Shown: in pieces, positions 1 to 9,183 of the stretch
How the letters are laid out: each line of letters starts with the position of its first letter
Position numbering within the stretch: the first letter of the stretch is position 1
Source: MED-G78 sp964275345
GTDB lineage: Bacteria; Pseudomonadota; Gammaproteobacteria; Magnimaribacterales; D2472
DNA: 64,000 nt
Reading direction: 5' to 3'
Assembly: GCA_964275345.1 (NCBI GenBank)
Contig: CAXYBK010000003.1
Location: 310,001-374,000, forward strand
Made by a program: the position numbers and the translations under genes
Notes under the pieces: generated by a model
The model's input: only the letters and a program-made list of their open reading frames with translations
Told to the model about the DNA's origin: nothing
Database searches by the model: none

Positions 1-545
1 CAATAGTTTTACCATCATCTGAATAAATAACACTCACCTGACTTTTAGCGTCAGGTCTTAACCATTTTATTTCTCCACTTTTCATAACATCAGCTTGCTT
101 TTTAACTAACCTATGAGAAAGATCAATTGGAAGAGGCATAAGAGAATCAGTTTCTCTACAAGCGTAGCCAAACATAAGGCCCTGATCGCCAGCTCCTTGT
201 TCTAAATTTTCACCCTCACCCTCAGTGACTCCCTTGAGATATGTCAGGAGACTGTTCAAAAACAAGATTTGTAAATTCACACGTATCACCGTTAAAACCA
301 TATTCATCAGTGTTATAGCCAATGTCGTTAATTGTTTTTCTAACAACAGGCTCAAGATCTGGACTGCCTAAAGATGTAATCTCTCCAGCAATAAAGACCA
401 TATTATTTTTAATCATGGTCTCACAAGCAACTCTACTATTGGGATCTTCTGCTAGATAAGCATCAAGAACAGCATCAGATATCTGATCGCAAACTTTATC
501 GGGATGGCCGCCAGAAACTGACTCGGATGTGAATATATAACTCAT
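1..545 (-). CDS. metK: S-adenosylmethionine synthetase, 5' part, frameshifted
   Basis: MetK makes S-adenosylmethionine from methionine and ATP in the cytoplasm. The N-terminal half is visible: it starts with FTSESVSGGHPDKVCDQISDA, the family's first conserved block, and the rest runs off the left edge of the window. The reading frame breaks after PDISQG at about position 230: an ordinary reading gives a stop at 222, but the next frame continues with EQGAGDQGLMFGYA and LRPDAKSQVSV, both classical MetK motifs, down to position 1. One extra base in the stretch at 229-233 explains it. The gene is essential in most bacteria, so a sequencing or assembly error is more likely than a pseudogene. It is divergent from tkt, with 172 bp between. 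I saw no recognisable SAM riboswitch in that gap. Confidence 0.95.
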
Positions 546-717
546 TTATTTCTCCAAAAAAAACTAAAATTTTGTGAAATAATGAATTTTTTAGCATCTA
601 TTGTGTGCAAAAAATTAAAAAATCACAGATGTCTTATTTTATATTAAAAAGTCCATATTTAGCTATGATTTTTTCCTTTAAAATATTATTATTCATAAAA
701 CCTCTACGGAAATAAAA

Positions 718-2706
718 TTGCATCAATCTGAACCAATTAACGCTTTAAGATTTTTATCAATAGACGCTGTCCAAAGAGCCAACTCTGGCCATCCAGGAAT
801 GCCAATGGGCATGGCTGAAATCGCAACAGCCTTATGGAAAAACCATCTTAATCATAATCCATTAAATCCACATTGGTTTAATAGAGATAGGTTTGTTTTA
901 TCAAATGGGCATGGCTCGATGCTTTTATATAGCCTATTACATCTTTCAGGTTATAACATTTCAATAGAAGATCTTAAGGATTTTAGACAACTAAAATCTA
1001 AAACACCTGGTCATCCAGAATATGACCTAGACAATGGTATTGAAACAACAACAGGACCTCTCGGACAAGGTATAGCAAATGCTGTTGGCATGGCTATTTC
1101 TGAAAAAATGTTGGCAGCTGAGTTTAATATTGATGATTTAAATCCTGTAGATCACTATACCTATGCATTTTTAGGGGATGGTTGTCTTATGGAAGGCATA
1201 TCGCATGAAGCCTGCTCCTTTGCAGGAACACATGAGCTTGGAAAACTTATTTGTTTTTATGACCAAAATGGAATCTCTATTGATGGAGAAATTGAAAACT
1301 GGTTTACGGATGACACAGTAAAAAGATTTGAAAGTTATGGTTGGCAAACTATTTGTGTTGATGGTCATGATGTTGACGCTCTTGATGAAGCTATTAAAGC
1401 CTCTAAAGAAGAAACTAATAAGCCATCTATGATTTTTTGTAAAACAACTATTGGGTTTGGATCACCAAATAAATCTGGAACAAGTGATGTTCATGGAGCT
1501 CCATTAGGTGATGAAGAGATTACAAAGACACGAGAAACTCTTGGATGGCAGCATGAACCTTTTGTTCTTCCAGAAACAGTTTATGAGTTCTGGAATGCTA
1601 CGTCTGAAGGTAAGAATAAAAATAATGACTGGGACAAAGTCATGCAATCTTTAAAAGAGGCAGATTCTAATAAATTTAATGAATTGACTAGAAGAATTTC
1701 TGGCGAGTTACCTGAAAACTTTTCTCAAAAATATCATGATTTTCTTAAACATTGCGACGATGAGAATTCTTCAATGGCTACTCGTAAAGCTTCTCAGGTT
1801 TGTTTAGACTTTTTTGTAAAAGAAATGCCAGAGCTAGTTGGAGGCTCGGCCGACTTAACTCCATCTAATAACACTTTCTCAAAATCTAGCTCAACATTCT
1901 CAAATGAAAATCCTACAGGCAACCATATTAACTATGGCGTAAGAGAATTCGGCATGTCAGCCATTATGAACGGCATGGTATTACATGGTGGCATTAAACC
2001 TTATGGAGCAACCTTCTTGGTATTTACTGATTATGCAAGGAATGCGATTAGATTATCTGCCTTAATGGGGTTACCTAATATATTTGTATATACACATGAC
2101 TCAATTGCTCTTGGTGAAGATGGTCCAACACATCAGCCTGTGGAGCATCTAGTGACACTCAGATCAACACCCAATCTAAATAATTGGAGGCCAGCTGATT
2201 TAGTTGAGACGGCAGTTGCATGGGAAGATGCAGTTAGTTCTAAGAATTCTCCAACATGCTTAATTTTTAGTAGACAAAATACTTCTCCAATAACAAGAAA
2301 TAAAGATCAAATAGATGCCATTAAAAATGGTGGCTATCTTATAAAAGATAATCCTGGTGCACAGATGACCTTGATAGCTTCAGGGAGTGAATTGCAGATG
2401 ATGCTTGATGCATCTGAGGTTTTAGAAGAAGCTGGAGTGATTGTGAATGTTGTTTCTATGCCTTGTTTAGACATTTTTTTAAATACCTCCCAAGAATATC
2501 AATCTGCAATTATCAAAGATGATTTGCCAATATTAGTTGCTGAATTATCTCATCCAAATTCTTGGTTTAAATTACTAAACAAGAAAGACAAAGTTCTAGG
2601 AATAGAAACTTTTGGTGAGTCTGCGCCAGCAAATGTTTTACTTGATCACTTTGGCTTCAATGTTCCAAACGTAGTTGAGATGGCCAAATCACTAATGAAT
2701 GAATAA
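718..2706 (+). CDS. tkt: Transketolase
   Basis: Transketolase is a thiamine-diphosphate enzyme of the non-oxidative pentose phosphate pathway. The 662-residue protein matches the usual length of about 663. It has the N-terminal SGHPGMPMG block near residue 24, the thiamine-diphosphate motif GDGCLMEG near residue 153, SRKAS-like and GGSADLTPSN segments opening the pyrimidine-binding domain, and EDGPTHQPVEHL near residue 467. The start is a TTG at 718, six to eight bases after ACGGA; no ATG gives a better N-terminus. It is the first gene of an operon and overlaps pgk by 8 bases. Unlike the common tkt-gap-pgk-fba order, no glyceraldehyde-3-phosphate dehydrogenase lies between it and pgk. Confidence 0.97.
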   Translation: MHQSEPINALRFLSIDAVQRANSGHPGMPMGMAEIATALWKNHLNHNPLNPHWFNRDRFVLSNGHGSMLLYSLLHLSGYNISIEDLKDFRQLKSKTPGHPEYDLDNGIETTTGPLGQGIANAVGMAISEKMLAAEFNIDDLNPVDHYTYAFLGDGCLMEGISHEACSFAGTHELGKLICFYDQNGISIDGEIENWFTDDTVKRFESYGWQTICVDGHDVDALDEAIKASKEETNKPSMIFCKTTIGFGSPNKSGTSDVHGAPLGDEEITKTRETLGWQHEPFVLPETVYEFWNATSEGKNKNNDWDKVMQSLKEADSNKFNELTRRISGELPENFSQKYHDFLKHCDDENSSMATRKASQVCLDFFVKEMPELVGGSADLTPSNNTFSKSSSTFSNENPTGNHINYGVREFGMSAIMNGMVLHGGIKPYGATFLVFTDYARNAIRLSALMGLPNIFVYTHDSIALGEDGPTHQPVEHLVTLRSTPNLNNWRPADLVETAVAWEDAVSSKNSPTCLIFSRQNTSPITRNKDQIDAIKNGGYLIKDNPGAQMTLIASGSELQMMLDASEVLEEAGVIVNVVSMPCLDIFLNTSQEYQSAIIKDDLPILVAELSHPNSWFKLLNKKDKVLGIETFGESAPANVLLDHFGFNVPNVVEMAKSLMNE

Positions 2707-3844
2707 CCTATCAGAATTAGTATTAGAGAATAAAAAACTTATTATTAGGGTTGATATGAATGTGCCAATTGTTGATGGCATCATTAAAGATCAAACAAGA
2801 ATATTGGCTTCAATCCCAACTATTCAGCACTCTTTAAATAGAGGTGCAAAAATTTTACTAGTCTCACATTTAGGCAGACCATCTGAAGGAAATCCTGATG
2901 TTAAATTCTCTTTACAGCCAGTAGCTGACTGCTTGAAACAAATTTTAGATGAAGAGGTTGAATTAGTATCAGAACTTAGTGATCCCTTAATATTTAATTC
3001 TTCAGCAAGGATTCAAGTGCTAGAAAATATTAGATTTTTTACAGGCGAAAAGTCTAATAGCGAAGAATTAGGCAAATGCCTAGCGAGTCTTTGCGATGTA
3101 TATGTTTTTGACGCTTTTGGAACTTCACACAGAGAGCAAGCATCTACACATTCAGCAATAACTCATTCAAATCAAGCATGCATGGGGTTGTTGCTTCAAA
3201 AAGAAATTTCAGCATTAACCAAGGCACTTAATGAATACGAAAATCCATATACTGCTGTTATTGGCGGAGCTAAGGTATCAACAAAATTAGAACTAATTAA
3301 AAATATTAATGAGAAAGCTGATTTTGTAATTGTTGGTGGAGGCATTGCTAATACTTTTATAAAGGCTGCTGGCAATGAGATAGGAGTTTCATTATATGAA
3401 GAATCTATGATTGATATTGCAAAAGAGCTTTTAGATGGCGGTAAAATAATTTTGCCAGAAACTGTGATTACTTCTCTTTCATTTGAAGGCGAAGAGGTGA
3501 CTGTAAAGAATATTTGTGACGTTAGCGAAAATGAAATGATTTTAGATCAAATGTTAACCAGAAAAATGCAAGATGCTATCAATGTTTCCAAAACCATTTT
3601 ATGGAATGGCCCATTAGGAGTATTTGAGAATCAATTATTTGAAACAGGCACTAGAGATCTTTCTATTGCCATAGCAAGCTCTAATGCTTTTTCAATAGCT
3701 GGTGGTGGAGAGACCATTTCGGCTATTAATAAATTTATTAAAGCAGATGATGTATCATATTGTTCAACTGGCGGAGGAGCTTTCTTAGAGTTTATGGAAG
3801 GAAAAGACTTACCATCAATACAAGCATTAAAATCAAAAATCTAA
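2699..3844 (+). CDS. pgk: Phosphoglycerate kinase
   Basis: Pgk interconverts 1,3-bisphosphoglycerate and 3-phosphoglycerate with ATP formation or use in glycolysis and gluconeogenesis. The 381-residue protein is near family length. The N-terminal substrate domain shows RVDMNVP and SHLGRP; the hinge and nucleotide domain show GGAKVSTK, GGGIANTF, LWNGPLGVFE and the C-terminal GGGETISA and STGGGAFLEF. The ATG lies inside the last codons of tkt (8-base overlap), which implies translational coupling. Aldolase follows 16 bases after its stop. Confidence 0.97.
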   Translation: MNNLSELVLENKKLIIRVDMNVPIVDGIIKDQTRILASIPTIQHSLNRGAKILLVSHLGRPSEGNPDVKFSLQPVADCLKQILDEEVELVSELSDPLIFNSSARIQVLENIRFFTGEKSNSEELGKCLASLCDVYVFDAFGTSHREQASTHSAITHSNQACMGLLLQKEISALTKALNEYENPYTAVIGGAKVSTKLELIKNINEKADFVIVGGGIANTFIKAAGNEIGVSLYEESMIDIAKELLDGGKIILPETVITSLSFEGEEVTVKNICDVSENEMILDQMLTRKMQDAINVSKTILWNGPLGVFENQLFETGTRDLSIAIASSNAFSIAGGGETISAINKFIKADDVSYCSTGGGAFLEFMEGKDLPSIQALKSKI

Positions 3845-3860
3845 ATAAGGAGAGAAGTAA

Positions 3861-4877
3861 ATGTCATTAAATAATATAGAAGAGATAGCCTCATACATAG
3901 TCTCAGAGGGAAAAGGAATTCTTGCTGCAGATGAGAGCAATCCGACGTGTGGGAAGAGATTTGATTCAATTGGTGTAGAGTCAACAGAAAAAAATAGAAG
4001 AGACTATAGAGAATTATTATTTAGATCATCTGGCATGAAAAATAATATCGGTGGAGTTATCTTATTTGATGAAACAATCAGACAAAGTTCTGAAGATGGG
4101 ACGTCTTTAGTTGATCTTATTAAAGATCAAGGTGCCCTTCCAGGCATTAAAGTTGATAAAGGACTCCAACCTCTCAATGATACTTCTGAAGAGGTTGTTA
4201 CTTCTGGCCTTGATGGCCTAGATGAAAGATGCAAAGAATACGTAGCATTAGGAGCAAGATTTACTAAGTGGAGAGCTGTCATAAAAATTGGCAACGGATT
4301 GCCCTCTGATGAATGCATAGATGCAAATATGAAAGCTTTAGCTGATTATGCAAAAGTGGTTCAAGATAATAATATGGTTCCGATGGTTGAGCCGGAGATA
4401 TTAATGGATGGAAATCATTCAATTAACGACTGCTTTAACGCTTCTGAAAGATCATTAAAATCTTTATTTCATCATCTCAAAGAAAATGACGTTAATATTA
4501 AAGGTACCATCTTAAAACCTAGCATGGTTACATCAGGCTCTGATGCAGATATTCAAGCAAGCATCAAAGAAGTTGCAGAGAAAACTTTAGAATGCTTAAT
4601 AGCAAATGTGCCTGCGGACCTTCCTGGAATTACTTTTTTATCAGGGGGCCAATCTGATATTTTAGCTACAGCACATTTAGATGCTATGAATAAAATTGGT
4701 GGGTTTAGCTGGAAATTAAGTTTCTCATACGGAAGAGCTCTTCAAGCGCCAGCTCTTAAAGCATGGATGGGCAAGTATGAAAACATGTTTATTTCTCAAG
4801 ACGCCTTATCACACAGAGCGCTCATGAATAAATTAGCAGCACTAGGAGAGTGGGATTCAAGCTTAGAAGACCAGTAA
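3861..4877 (+). CDS. fba: Class I (Schiff-base) fructose-bisphosphate aldolase
   Basis: This enzyme cleaves fructose-1,6-bisphosphate or condenses triose phosphates. It is the animal/plant-like class I type: GKGILAADESNPT near residue 18, KVDKGLQPL near residue 97, KWRAVIKIG near residue 137 and the Schiff-base lysine in GTILKPSMVTSG near residue 218. There are no zinc-binding histidine motifs of the class II FbaA normally encoded next to pgk in gammaproteobacteria. The 338-residue length fits bacterial members of the family. A strong Shine-Dalgarno (AAGGAG) sits about 10 bases before the ATG. It is the third gene of the tkt-pgk-fba operon and its stop is 4 bases from dtd. Confidence 0.95.
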   Translation: MSLNNIEEIASYIVSEGKGILAADESNPTCGKRFDSIGVESTEKNRRDYRELLFRSSGMKNNIGGVILFDETIRQSSEDGTSLVDLIKDQGALPGIKVDKGLQPLNDTSEEVVTSGLDGLDERCKEYVALGARFTKWRAVIKIGNGLPSDECIDANMKALADYAKVVQDNNMVPMVEPEILMDGNHSINDCFNASERSLKSLFHHLKENDVNIKGTILKPSMVTSGSDADIQASIKEVAEKTLECLIANVPADLPGITFLSGGQSDILATAHLDAMNKIGGFSWKLSFSYGRALQAPALKAWMGKYENMFISQDALSHRALMNKLAALGEWDSSLEDQ

Positions 4878-4881
4878 ATAA

Positions 4882-5322
4882 TTGCTAGCAACTGTTCAAA
4901 GAGTCTCATCTGCAGAAATCTTCATAAAAGGCTCAAAACACGCATCAATAAAACAAGGTATCGTCGTATTTATTTGTATTGAATCTTCTGATACTTTTCA
5001 AGAAGTGCTTAAAATGAAGAATAAGATATACACTTTTAATATTTTAGAAGATGATAGCCGCACAATGTCTACAAGTTTAAAGAATTTAAACGAAGATATT
5101 ATGATTATTAGTCAATTTACCTTAGCAGCAATAACGTCTAAAGGCACTAATCCAAGCTTTCATAAAGCAGCAAAGCCTGAAGAGGCTAAATTGTTGTATT
5201 ATGAGTTCGTAAATGAATGTAAAAAAGAACAAAATAACCTTGTAGAAGGCATCTTTGCGGAGCAAATGGACATACAATTAGTCAACAAAGGACCTATAAC
5301 ATTTAATTTTAAGGTGAACTAA
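4882..5322 (+). CDS. dtd: D-aminoacyl-tRNA deacylase
   Basis: Dtd hydrolyses D-amino acids (and glycine) wrongly attached to tRNA. The 146-residue protein has the two signature motifs, SQFTLAA near residue 77 and NKGPITF near the C-terminus, plus PSFHKAA. The N-terminus reads LATVQRVSSAEI, matching the family's ALIQRV start, which fixes the TTG at 4882 as the start codon. It sits 4 bases after fba and 1 base before the next gene, so it is carried on the carbon-metabolism transcript. Confidence 0.94.
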   Translation: MLATVQRVSSAEIFIKGSKHASIKQGIVVFICIESSDTFQEVLKMKNKIYTFNILEDDSRTMSTSLKNLNEDIMIISQFTLAAITSKGTNPSFHKAAKPEEAKLLYYEFVNECKKEQNNLVEGIFAEQMDIQLVNKGPITFNFKVN

Positions 5323-5323
5323 C

Positions 5324-5911
5324 TTGAAAATAGAAAACATATCAATTTTTTGTGGCGCTCATGAGGGCAATAACCCCATTTATGCTCAGGAAGCAAAGAA
5401 TATAGCTGAAATTATTGCCAAAAAAGGTATTAATGTTGTGTTTGGTGGTGGGGATGTTGGTCTTATGAAAATTGTTTCAGATACCGCTCTTGATAATGGA
5501 GTAAAGGCATTAGGGATCTCTTTAAGATCTTTGTATGAATTAGAACTTTCAAACCCAAGATTAGATGAAGTCATTGTTGCAGAGACTCTCCTTGATAGAA
5601 AAGATGTTTTTATGCAAAGATCTGATGCATTTATAGTGCTACCTGGAGGAGTAGGTTCACTAGACGAGCTTGCTGAGGTTATGGCCAGCAATCAGCTGGG
5701 CATTATTAACAAACCAATAGGGATCTTAAATACAGCTGGCTACTATGATCATCTTATTGCATGGATGAATAAAGCAGTTGCCGAGGGTTTTATTTCAGAT
5801 GCAAATTTCGATGAGTTGATTATTACAGATTCTTGCGAAGATCTAGTAGAGAGAATTGTTAGCGAAGTGAGACCTGATGATTCAGATTGGACAAATCGAC
5901 TTGGACTTTAG
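5324..5911 (+). CDS. LOG-family nucleotide phosphoribohydrolase (TIGR00730 type)
   Basis: The 195-residue protein is a LOG/lysine-decarboxylase-like member: FCGAHEGNNP at the N-terminus, VFGGGDVGLMKIVSD near residue 39, and LPGGVGSLDELAEV near residue 106, the variant of the PGGxGTxxE motif. Characterised relatives release a base from nucleoside 5'-monophosphates, such as cytokinin ribotides or AMP. The true substrate here cannot be told from sequence. The start is TTG at 5324. It ends the operon and overlaps the convergent tatC end by 4 bases. Confidence 0.9.
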   Translation: MKIENISIFCGAHEGNNPIYAQEAKNIAEIIAKKGINVVFGGGDVGLMKIVSDTALDNGVKALGISLRSLYELELSNPRLDEVIVAETLLDRKDVFMQRSDAFIVLPGGVGSLDELAEVMASNQLGIINKPIGILNTAGYYDHLIAWMNKAVAEGFISDANFDELIITDSCEDLVERIVSEVRPDDSDWTNRLGL

Positions 5912-6615
5912 TTATTTTTATTTTTAGATAACAACAAGCCAATCTCAAACAATAACCACATAGGTATAGCTAGAAATAATTGTGAAAATACATCAGGCGG
6001 TGTTAAGAACATAGCTAAAATAAAAAACATTACAACTATATAGGGCCTTGCCTTAGTTAAAGTTTCTTTTTTAACAATATCTGAATTTATCAATAAAACT
6101 GTTGCAACTGGTATTTCAAAAGAAATACCAAAAGCAAAAATGAGTTTTATAAAGAAGGCAAAATATTGATTTATATCTGTCATAACTTGAATAGAATCAG
6201 GAGCTGAGGCTATAAAAAAACTAAAAATAATTGGCGCTACTACATAGTATGCAAAGGTTATACCCAAGATGAATAATACCAAAGTAGATAGTATCAAGGG
6301 ACCAATAAATTTCTTCTCATTCTTAAATAACCCAGGAATCATAAACATCCACAGTTCATAAAACATGTAGGGAGTAGTTAATAACATCGCAACAAAAATT
6401 GTTAATTTAATAGGCACCATGAATGGCGTTGTCACTTCTGTGGCTATCATAGTGCTACCTTCTGGCAGCGCATTAATAAGGGGGCTAGATACAAATAAGT
6501 AGATCTCAGAAGCAAAAGGTAAGCCAGCTAGAGTTAAGATTACTAAGAGACCCAAAACTCTTAAGATTCTAGTCCTTAGTTCTATAAAGTGACTTGTAAT
6601 TGAACTTTCAGTCAT
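5908..6615 (-). CDS. tatC: Sec-independent protein translocase subunit TatC
   Basis: TatC is the polytopic receptor for twin-arginine signal peptides in the inner membrane. The protein starts at TESSITSHFIELRTRI, the conserved N-terminal cytoplasmic segment, then shows six hydrophobic spans, the periplasmic FMVPIKLTIFVA region, YELWMFMIPGLFKNEKK and a late FLTPPDVFSQ motif. A longer reading to 6672 adds 19 residues unlike the family inside tatB, so I chose the ATG at 6615. This gives about 235 residues and an 8-base overlap with tatB. It is the last gene of the ubiquinone-Tat operon. Confidence 0.95.
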   Translation of the reverse strand: MTESSITSHFIELRTRILRVLGLLVILTLAGLPFASEIYLFVSSPLINALPEGSTMIATEVTTPFMVPIKLTIFVAMLLTTPYMFYELWMFMIPGLFKNEKKFIGPLILSTLVLFILGITFAYYVVAPIIFSFFIASAPDSIQVMTDINQYFAFFIKLIFAFGISFEIPVATVLLINSDIVKKETLTKARPYIVVMFFILAMFLTPPDVFSQLFLAIPMWLLFEIGLLLSKNKNN

Positions 6616-6865
6616 CGTCTTTCTTATCAACAAAGAGCTCTGATTGTTCGAGCTCTTCCATTCTAAGTTCATTATAAATATCTTGCTTTATTTCCTTAGT
6701 ATCTATTTCTTGCTCGATATCGTCCTTAAAGCTTGAAATATTATTTTGTAATTTTTTATATTGTTTTAATACAAACTTTATTACTACAGGTAGTTGTTTT
6801 GGACCTATGATTAGAAGTCCAAGTGAAAGGATAAGCAGTATTTCAAAGAAGCCTATCTGAAACAA
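6608..6865 (-). CDS. tatB: Sec-independent protein translocase subunit TatB
   Basis: TatB partners TatC in binding Tat substrates. The 85-residue protein has the expected short N-terminal membrane helix (MFQIGFFEILLILSLGLLIIGP), a P-rich hinge (GPKQLP), an amphipathic helix and a charged coiled tail. The tail is shorter than in E. coli (171 residues). It lies 3 bases after tatA and overlaps tatC by 8 bases. Confidence 0.92.
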   Translation of the reverse strand: MFQIGFFEILLILSLGLLIIGPKQLPVVIKFVLKQYKKLQNNISSFKDDIEQEIDTKEIKQDIYNELRMEELEQSELFVDKKDDD

Positions 6866-6868
6866 TTT

Positions 6869-7048
6869 CTATACGTCTTTGTTATCAGAGTCTTCGTTAG
6901 TTTCCTCATCTTTGATAGCTTTTTTAAATCCTTTAAGGCTAGAGCCTAAATCAGAACCTAATGATTTCAATTTTCCACTTCCAAAGATTAGAACTACAAC
7001 CGCTAAGATTATTAATAATTGCCAAATACTTATGCCGCCAATACCCAT
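6869..7048 (-). CDS. tatA: Sec-independent protein translocase subunit TatA
   Basis: TatA oligomers form the Tat pore. The 59-residue protein begins MGIGGISIWQLLIILAVVVLIFG, a single membrane helix, followed by GSGKLKSLGSDLGSSLKGFKKAI, the conserved amphipathic helix, and an acidic tail. I set the start at 7048 rather than an upstream TTG at 7060, because a GGAGG ribosome-binding site (7054-7058 on the minus strand) sits exactly 5 bases before this ATG and overlaps the TTG reading. First of the three tat genes, 60 bases downstream of ubiB. Confidence 0.95.
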   Translation of the reverse strand: MGIGGISIWQLLIILAVVVLIFGSGKLKSLGSDLGSSLKGFKKAIKDEETNEDSDNKDV

Positions 7049-7107
7049 AATTACCTCCAAGGAGAATCTAGTTTAACCTTTAGTCAGTAAAACTAAAAAT
7101 TATAATT

Positions 7108-8670
7108 TTATGATACAAATATTGAGACGGCTAAGAAGATTATTATTCCACTTGCAAAGAGGCGGATGATATATTTTTCCCTCAAGACCTGCATCTTCAA
7201 TTCTTGTATTTTCATATCACTTGATTGTCTATTTTTTGAGTAACCTCTTAATTCATCTAGGACTTCATATATAAAACCAGGCATTTCAGAAGTTTTTAGT
7301 AAAATCTCATCTTTATTTTCTAAGATAAATTCCTTAAGTCTTAGTGGACTAAATTGCTCAACCAACCAGTTATCTAAATAAGGCTCTGCAATAGCCCAGA
7401 AATCTAATTCCGGATATATTTGTCTACCCATACCTTCAATATGTATTAAAGTTTTTTGCAGAAGAACTAAAGAAGGCTGCAAAGACAATCCAAATCTTCT
7501 CGTGCTTTGGAAAAGATACAAAAGCAACTTCCCAAATTCAATTTCAGATAAAGGTTTTTCAAATATTGGTTCACAGCAAGCTCTTAAAGTATTTTCAAGC
7601 TCTAAAAGATTAGTTTCAGGATCAACCCATTGTGAATTAATAAAGAGTTGAGCTAATGCCCGATAGTTTTGTTTTAAAACTGCCTGCAACATTCTTGCAA
7701 GCGCGTATCTCTCTTCATTTGATAAAGATCCTGTTATAGCGCAGTCTATTGCTATGTAACCTGGTGACTCAGGATGTTCTTTTGATACAAAAATATTTCC
7801 GGGATGCATATCTGCATGAAAAAAATTATCACGGAAGACTTGATCTAAAAATATAGTTACTCCATTTTCTGCTAGTAGCTGCTTGTCTATCTTGTGAGCC
7901 TCTATTTCTTCAATCGAAGTGCATGGGATGCCATCAATTCTCTCTAGAGTGAATACATCTGATGTAGTTAATTCCCAATAAACCTCAGGTATATATAATC
8001 TCTTTGAATTTAAAAAATTTTTACGCGTTAAATTTGTATTTGCTGCTTCTAACTTAAGATCTAATTCTTTGTATATAGTTTCTTCATAGTCTCTAATAAC
8101 TTCTTTTGGTTTTAATCTGTCACTGTCTTTATATAAGATATTAAATAATGAGGCAGCACCTTTAAGCAATCTAACATTTCTTGCCACTTTTTTTCTAATA
8201 TCGGGCCTTAAAATCTTTATGACCACTTCTTTATCAGTATTTTTAATTTTAGCAGTATGGACTTGTGCTAAAGATGCAGCTGCAATTGGTTTGTTATCAA
8301 AGTCATCATAGAATTCATCTATCTTGCCGCCTAATTCCTTTTCTATAATTTTTCTGGCTACTTTTACATCAAAGTTTTTGCATTGATCAGTAAGAATTTG
8401 AAGATCTTTAGCAACTTCTATATCTAAGATATCTGTTCGTGTGGAAAGAAGCTGACCAAATTTTATAAAAACTGGACCTTGAGATTCTATTAACAAAGCA
8501 AGTCTCTGACCTTCTCTTCGATTTTTAAAAGAAGCATAAAAAGGGTTAAGCAGGCGCAGTGAATTTATAAAATAATTAGAGCTATTTTCAAAGGGTATGC
8601 TAATAACCCCATGTCTTATCGAGCCAGATAAAAGCTTAATACCGCCTATTAATAATGTTATAAAATTCAT
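7108..8670 (-). CDS. ubiB: Ubiquinone biosynthesis atypical kinase/ATPase UbiB
   Basis: UbiB is a membrane-associated ABC1/ADCK-type ATPase needed for coenzyme Q synthesis. The 520-residue protein carries the family's KxGQ motif (FIKFGQLLSTRTDIL near residue 68), AAASLAQVHTA with the alanine-rich nucleotide loop, KEVVIKILRP, the catalytic-loop FFHADMHPGNIFV and the metal-binding AIDCAITG. A hydrophobic helix at the extreme C-terminus (IIRLFASGIIIFLAVSIFV) is the expected membrane anchor. It directly abuts ubiJ, with one base between ubiJ's stop and its start. Confidence 0.96.
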   Translation of the reverse strand: MNFITLLIGGIKLLSGSIRHGVISIPFENSSNYFINSLRLLNPFYASFKNRREGQRLALLIESQGPVFIKFGQLLSTRTDILDIEVAKDLQILTDQCKNFDVKVARKIIEKELGGKIDEFYDDFDNKPIAAASLAQVHTAKIKNTDKEVVIKILRPDIRKKVARNVRLLKGAASLFNILYKDSDRLKPKEVIRDYEETIYKELDLKLEAANTNLTRKNFLNSKRLYIPEVYWELTTSDVFTLERIDGIPCTSIEEIEAHKIDKQLLAENGVTIFLDQVFRDNFFHADMHPGNIFVSKEHPESPGYIAIDCAITGSLSNEERYALARMLQAVLKQNYRALAQLFINSQWVDPETNLLELENTLRACCEPIFEKPLSEIEFGKLLLYLFQSTRRFGLSLQPSLVLLQKTLIHIEGMGRQIYPELDFWAIAEPYLDNWLVEQFSPLRLKEFILENKDEILLKTSEMPGFIYEVLDELRGYSKNRQSSDMKIQELKMQVLREKYIIRLFASGIIIFLAVSIFVS

Positions 8671-9183
8671 TTACTTCTCTTTACCTAGCGCCTCTAACCT
8701 ATCTAAGCGAATGCTTATAGATCTAAGTTTTTGTACAAGTTCGTCTTGGAAGATTGTAACATCGGTATTCTGATTTATTTTAATGCCTGCCAGGTAAGAC
8801 ACAACTCCAGGAATATGACCAAAGTTTCTTTCTATAAGGACTGATAGATCAATATTAGTATTTTTTAGAATATTAATAAGTACAAATGCCTTTTCGGCAT
8901 CACCAACAATATGATTCTTCTCAATAGTTCCGTTAGTAATATATTTTGCTGCTTCCAGCAATCCTATAGATACAGAAAAATCATTATCTGTAATAGAGTC
9001 TAACGAAACAGTTACTTCTTCTTTATTTATTTTTATATAAAAAGGGCCTATATCAGCAACGCTAAGATCAAATGAAATGGGTGAAATATTATCTAATTTA
9101 TCTTGCAGATCAGGAGAGGAGCTAATTGCATCGTCTATAAATTTATTTATAGATAGACTAGCTTTATTCTTTATATCCAACAT
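8671..9183 (-). CDS. ubiJ: Ubiquinone biosynthesis accessory factor UbiJ (SCP2 domain)
   Basis: UbiJ binds lipid intermediates in the soluble Ubi complex. The protein is about 170 residues: an SCP2-like alpha/beta lipid-binding fold with alternating hydrophobic strands, a segment GTIEKNHIVGDAEKA matching the xGDxxxA region of SCP2 proteins, and a C-terminal helix (LRSISIRLDRLEAL) typical of UbiJ. Sequence identity across the family is low, so the call leans on position between ubiE and ubiB, which is diagnostic. I chose the ATG at 9183; an ATG at 9201 would add six residues and lengthen the overlap with ubiE. Confidence 0.85.
   Translation of the reverse strand: MLDIKNKASLSINKFIDDAISSSPDLQDKLDNISPISFDLSVADIGPFYIKINKEEVTVSLDSITDNDFSVSIGLLEAAKYITNGTIEKNHIVGDAEKAFVLINILKNTNIDLSVLIERNFGHIPGVVSYLAGIKINQNTDVTIFQDELVQKLRSISIRLDRLEALGKEK

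Noticed and set aside
546..717. SAM riboswitch in front of metK.
   Set aside because: I could only find weak partial pairing (CATCT...AGATG with a bulge) in an AT-rich gap and none of the conserved cores of known SAM riboswitches.
1171..1368. Long antisense frames opposite tkt, priA, putA, ilvA and other genes.
   Set aside because: They mirror strongly conserved coding sequence on the other strand, have no ribosome sites and no domain similarity.
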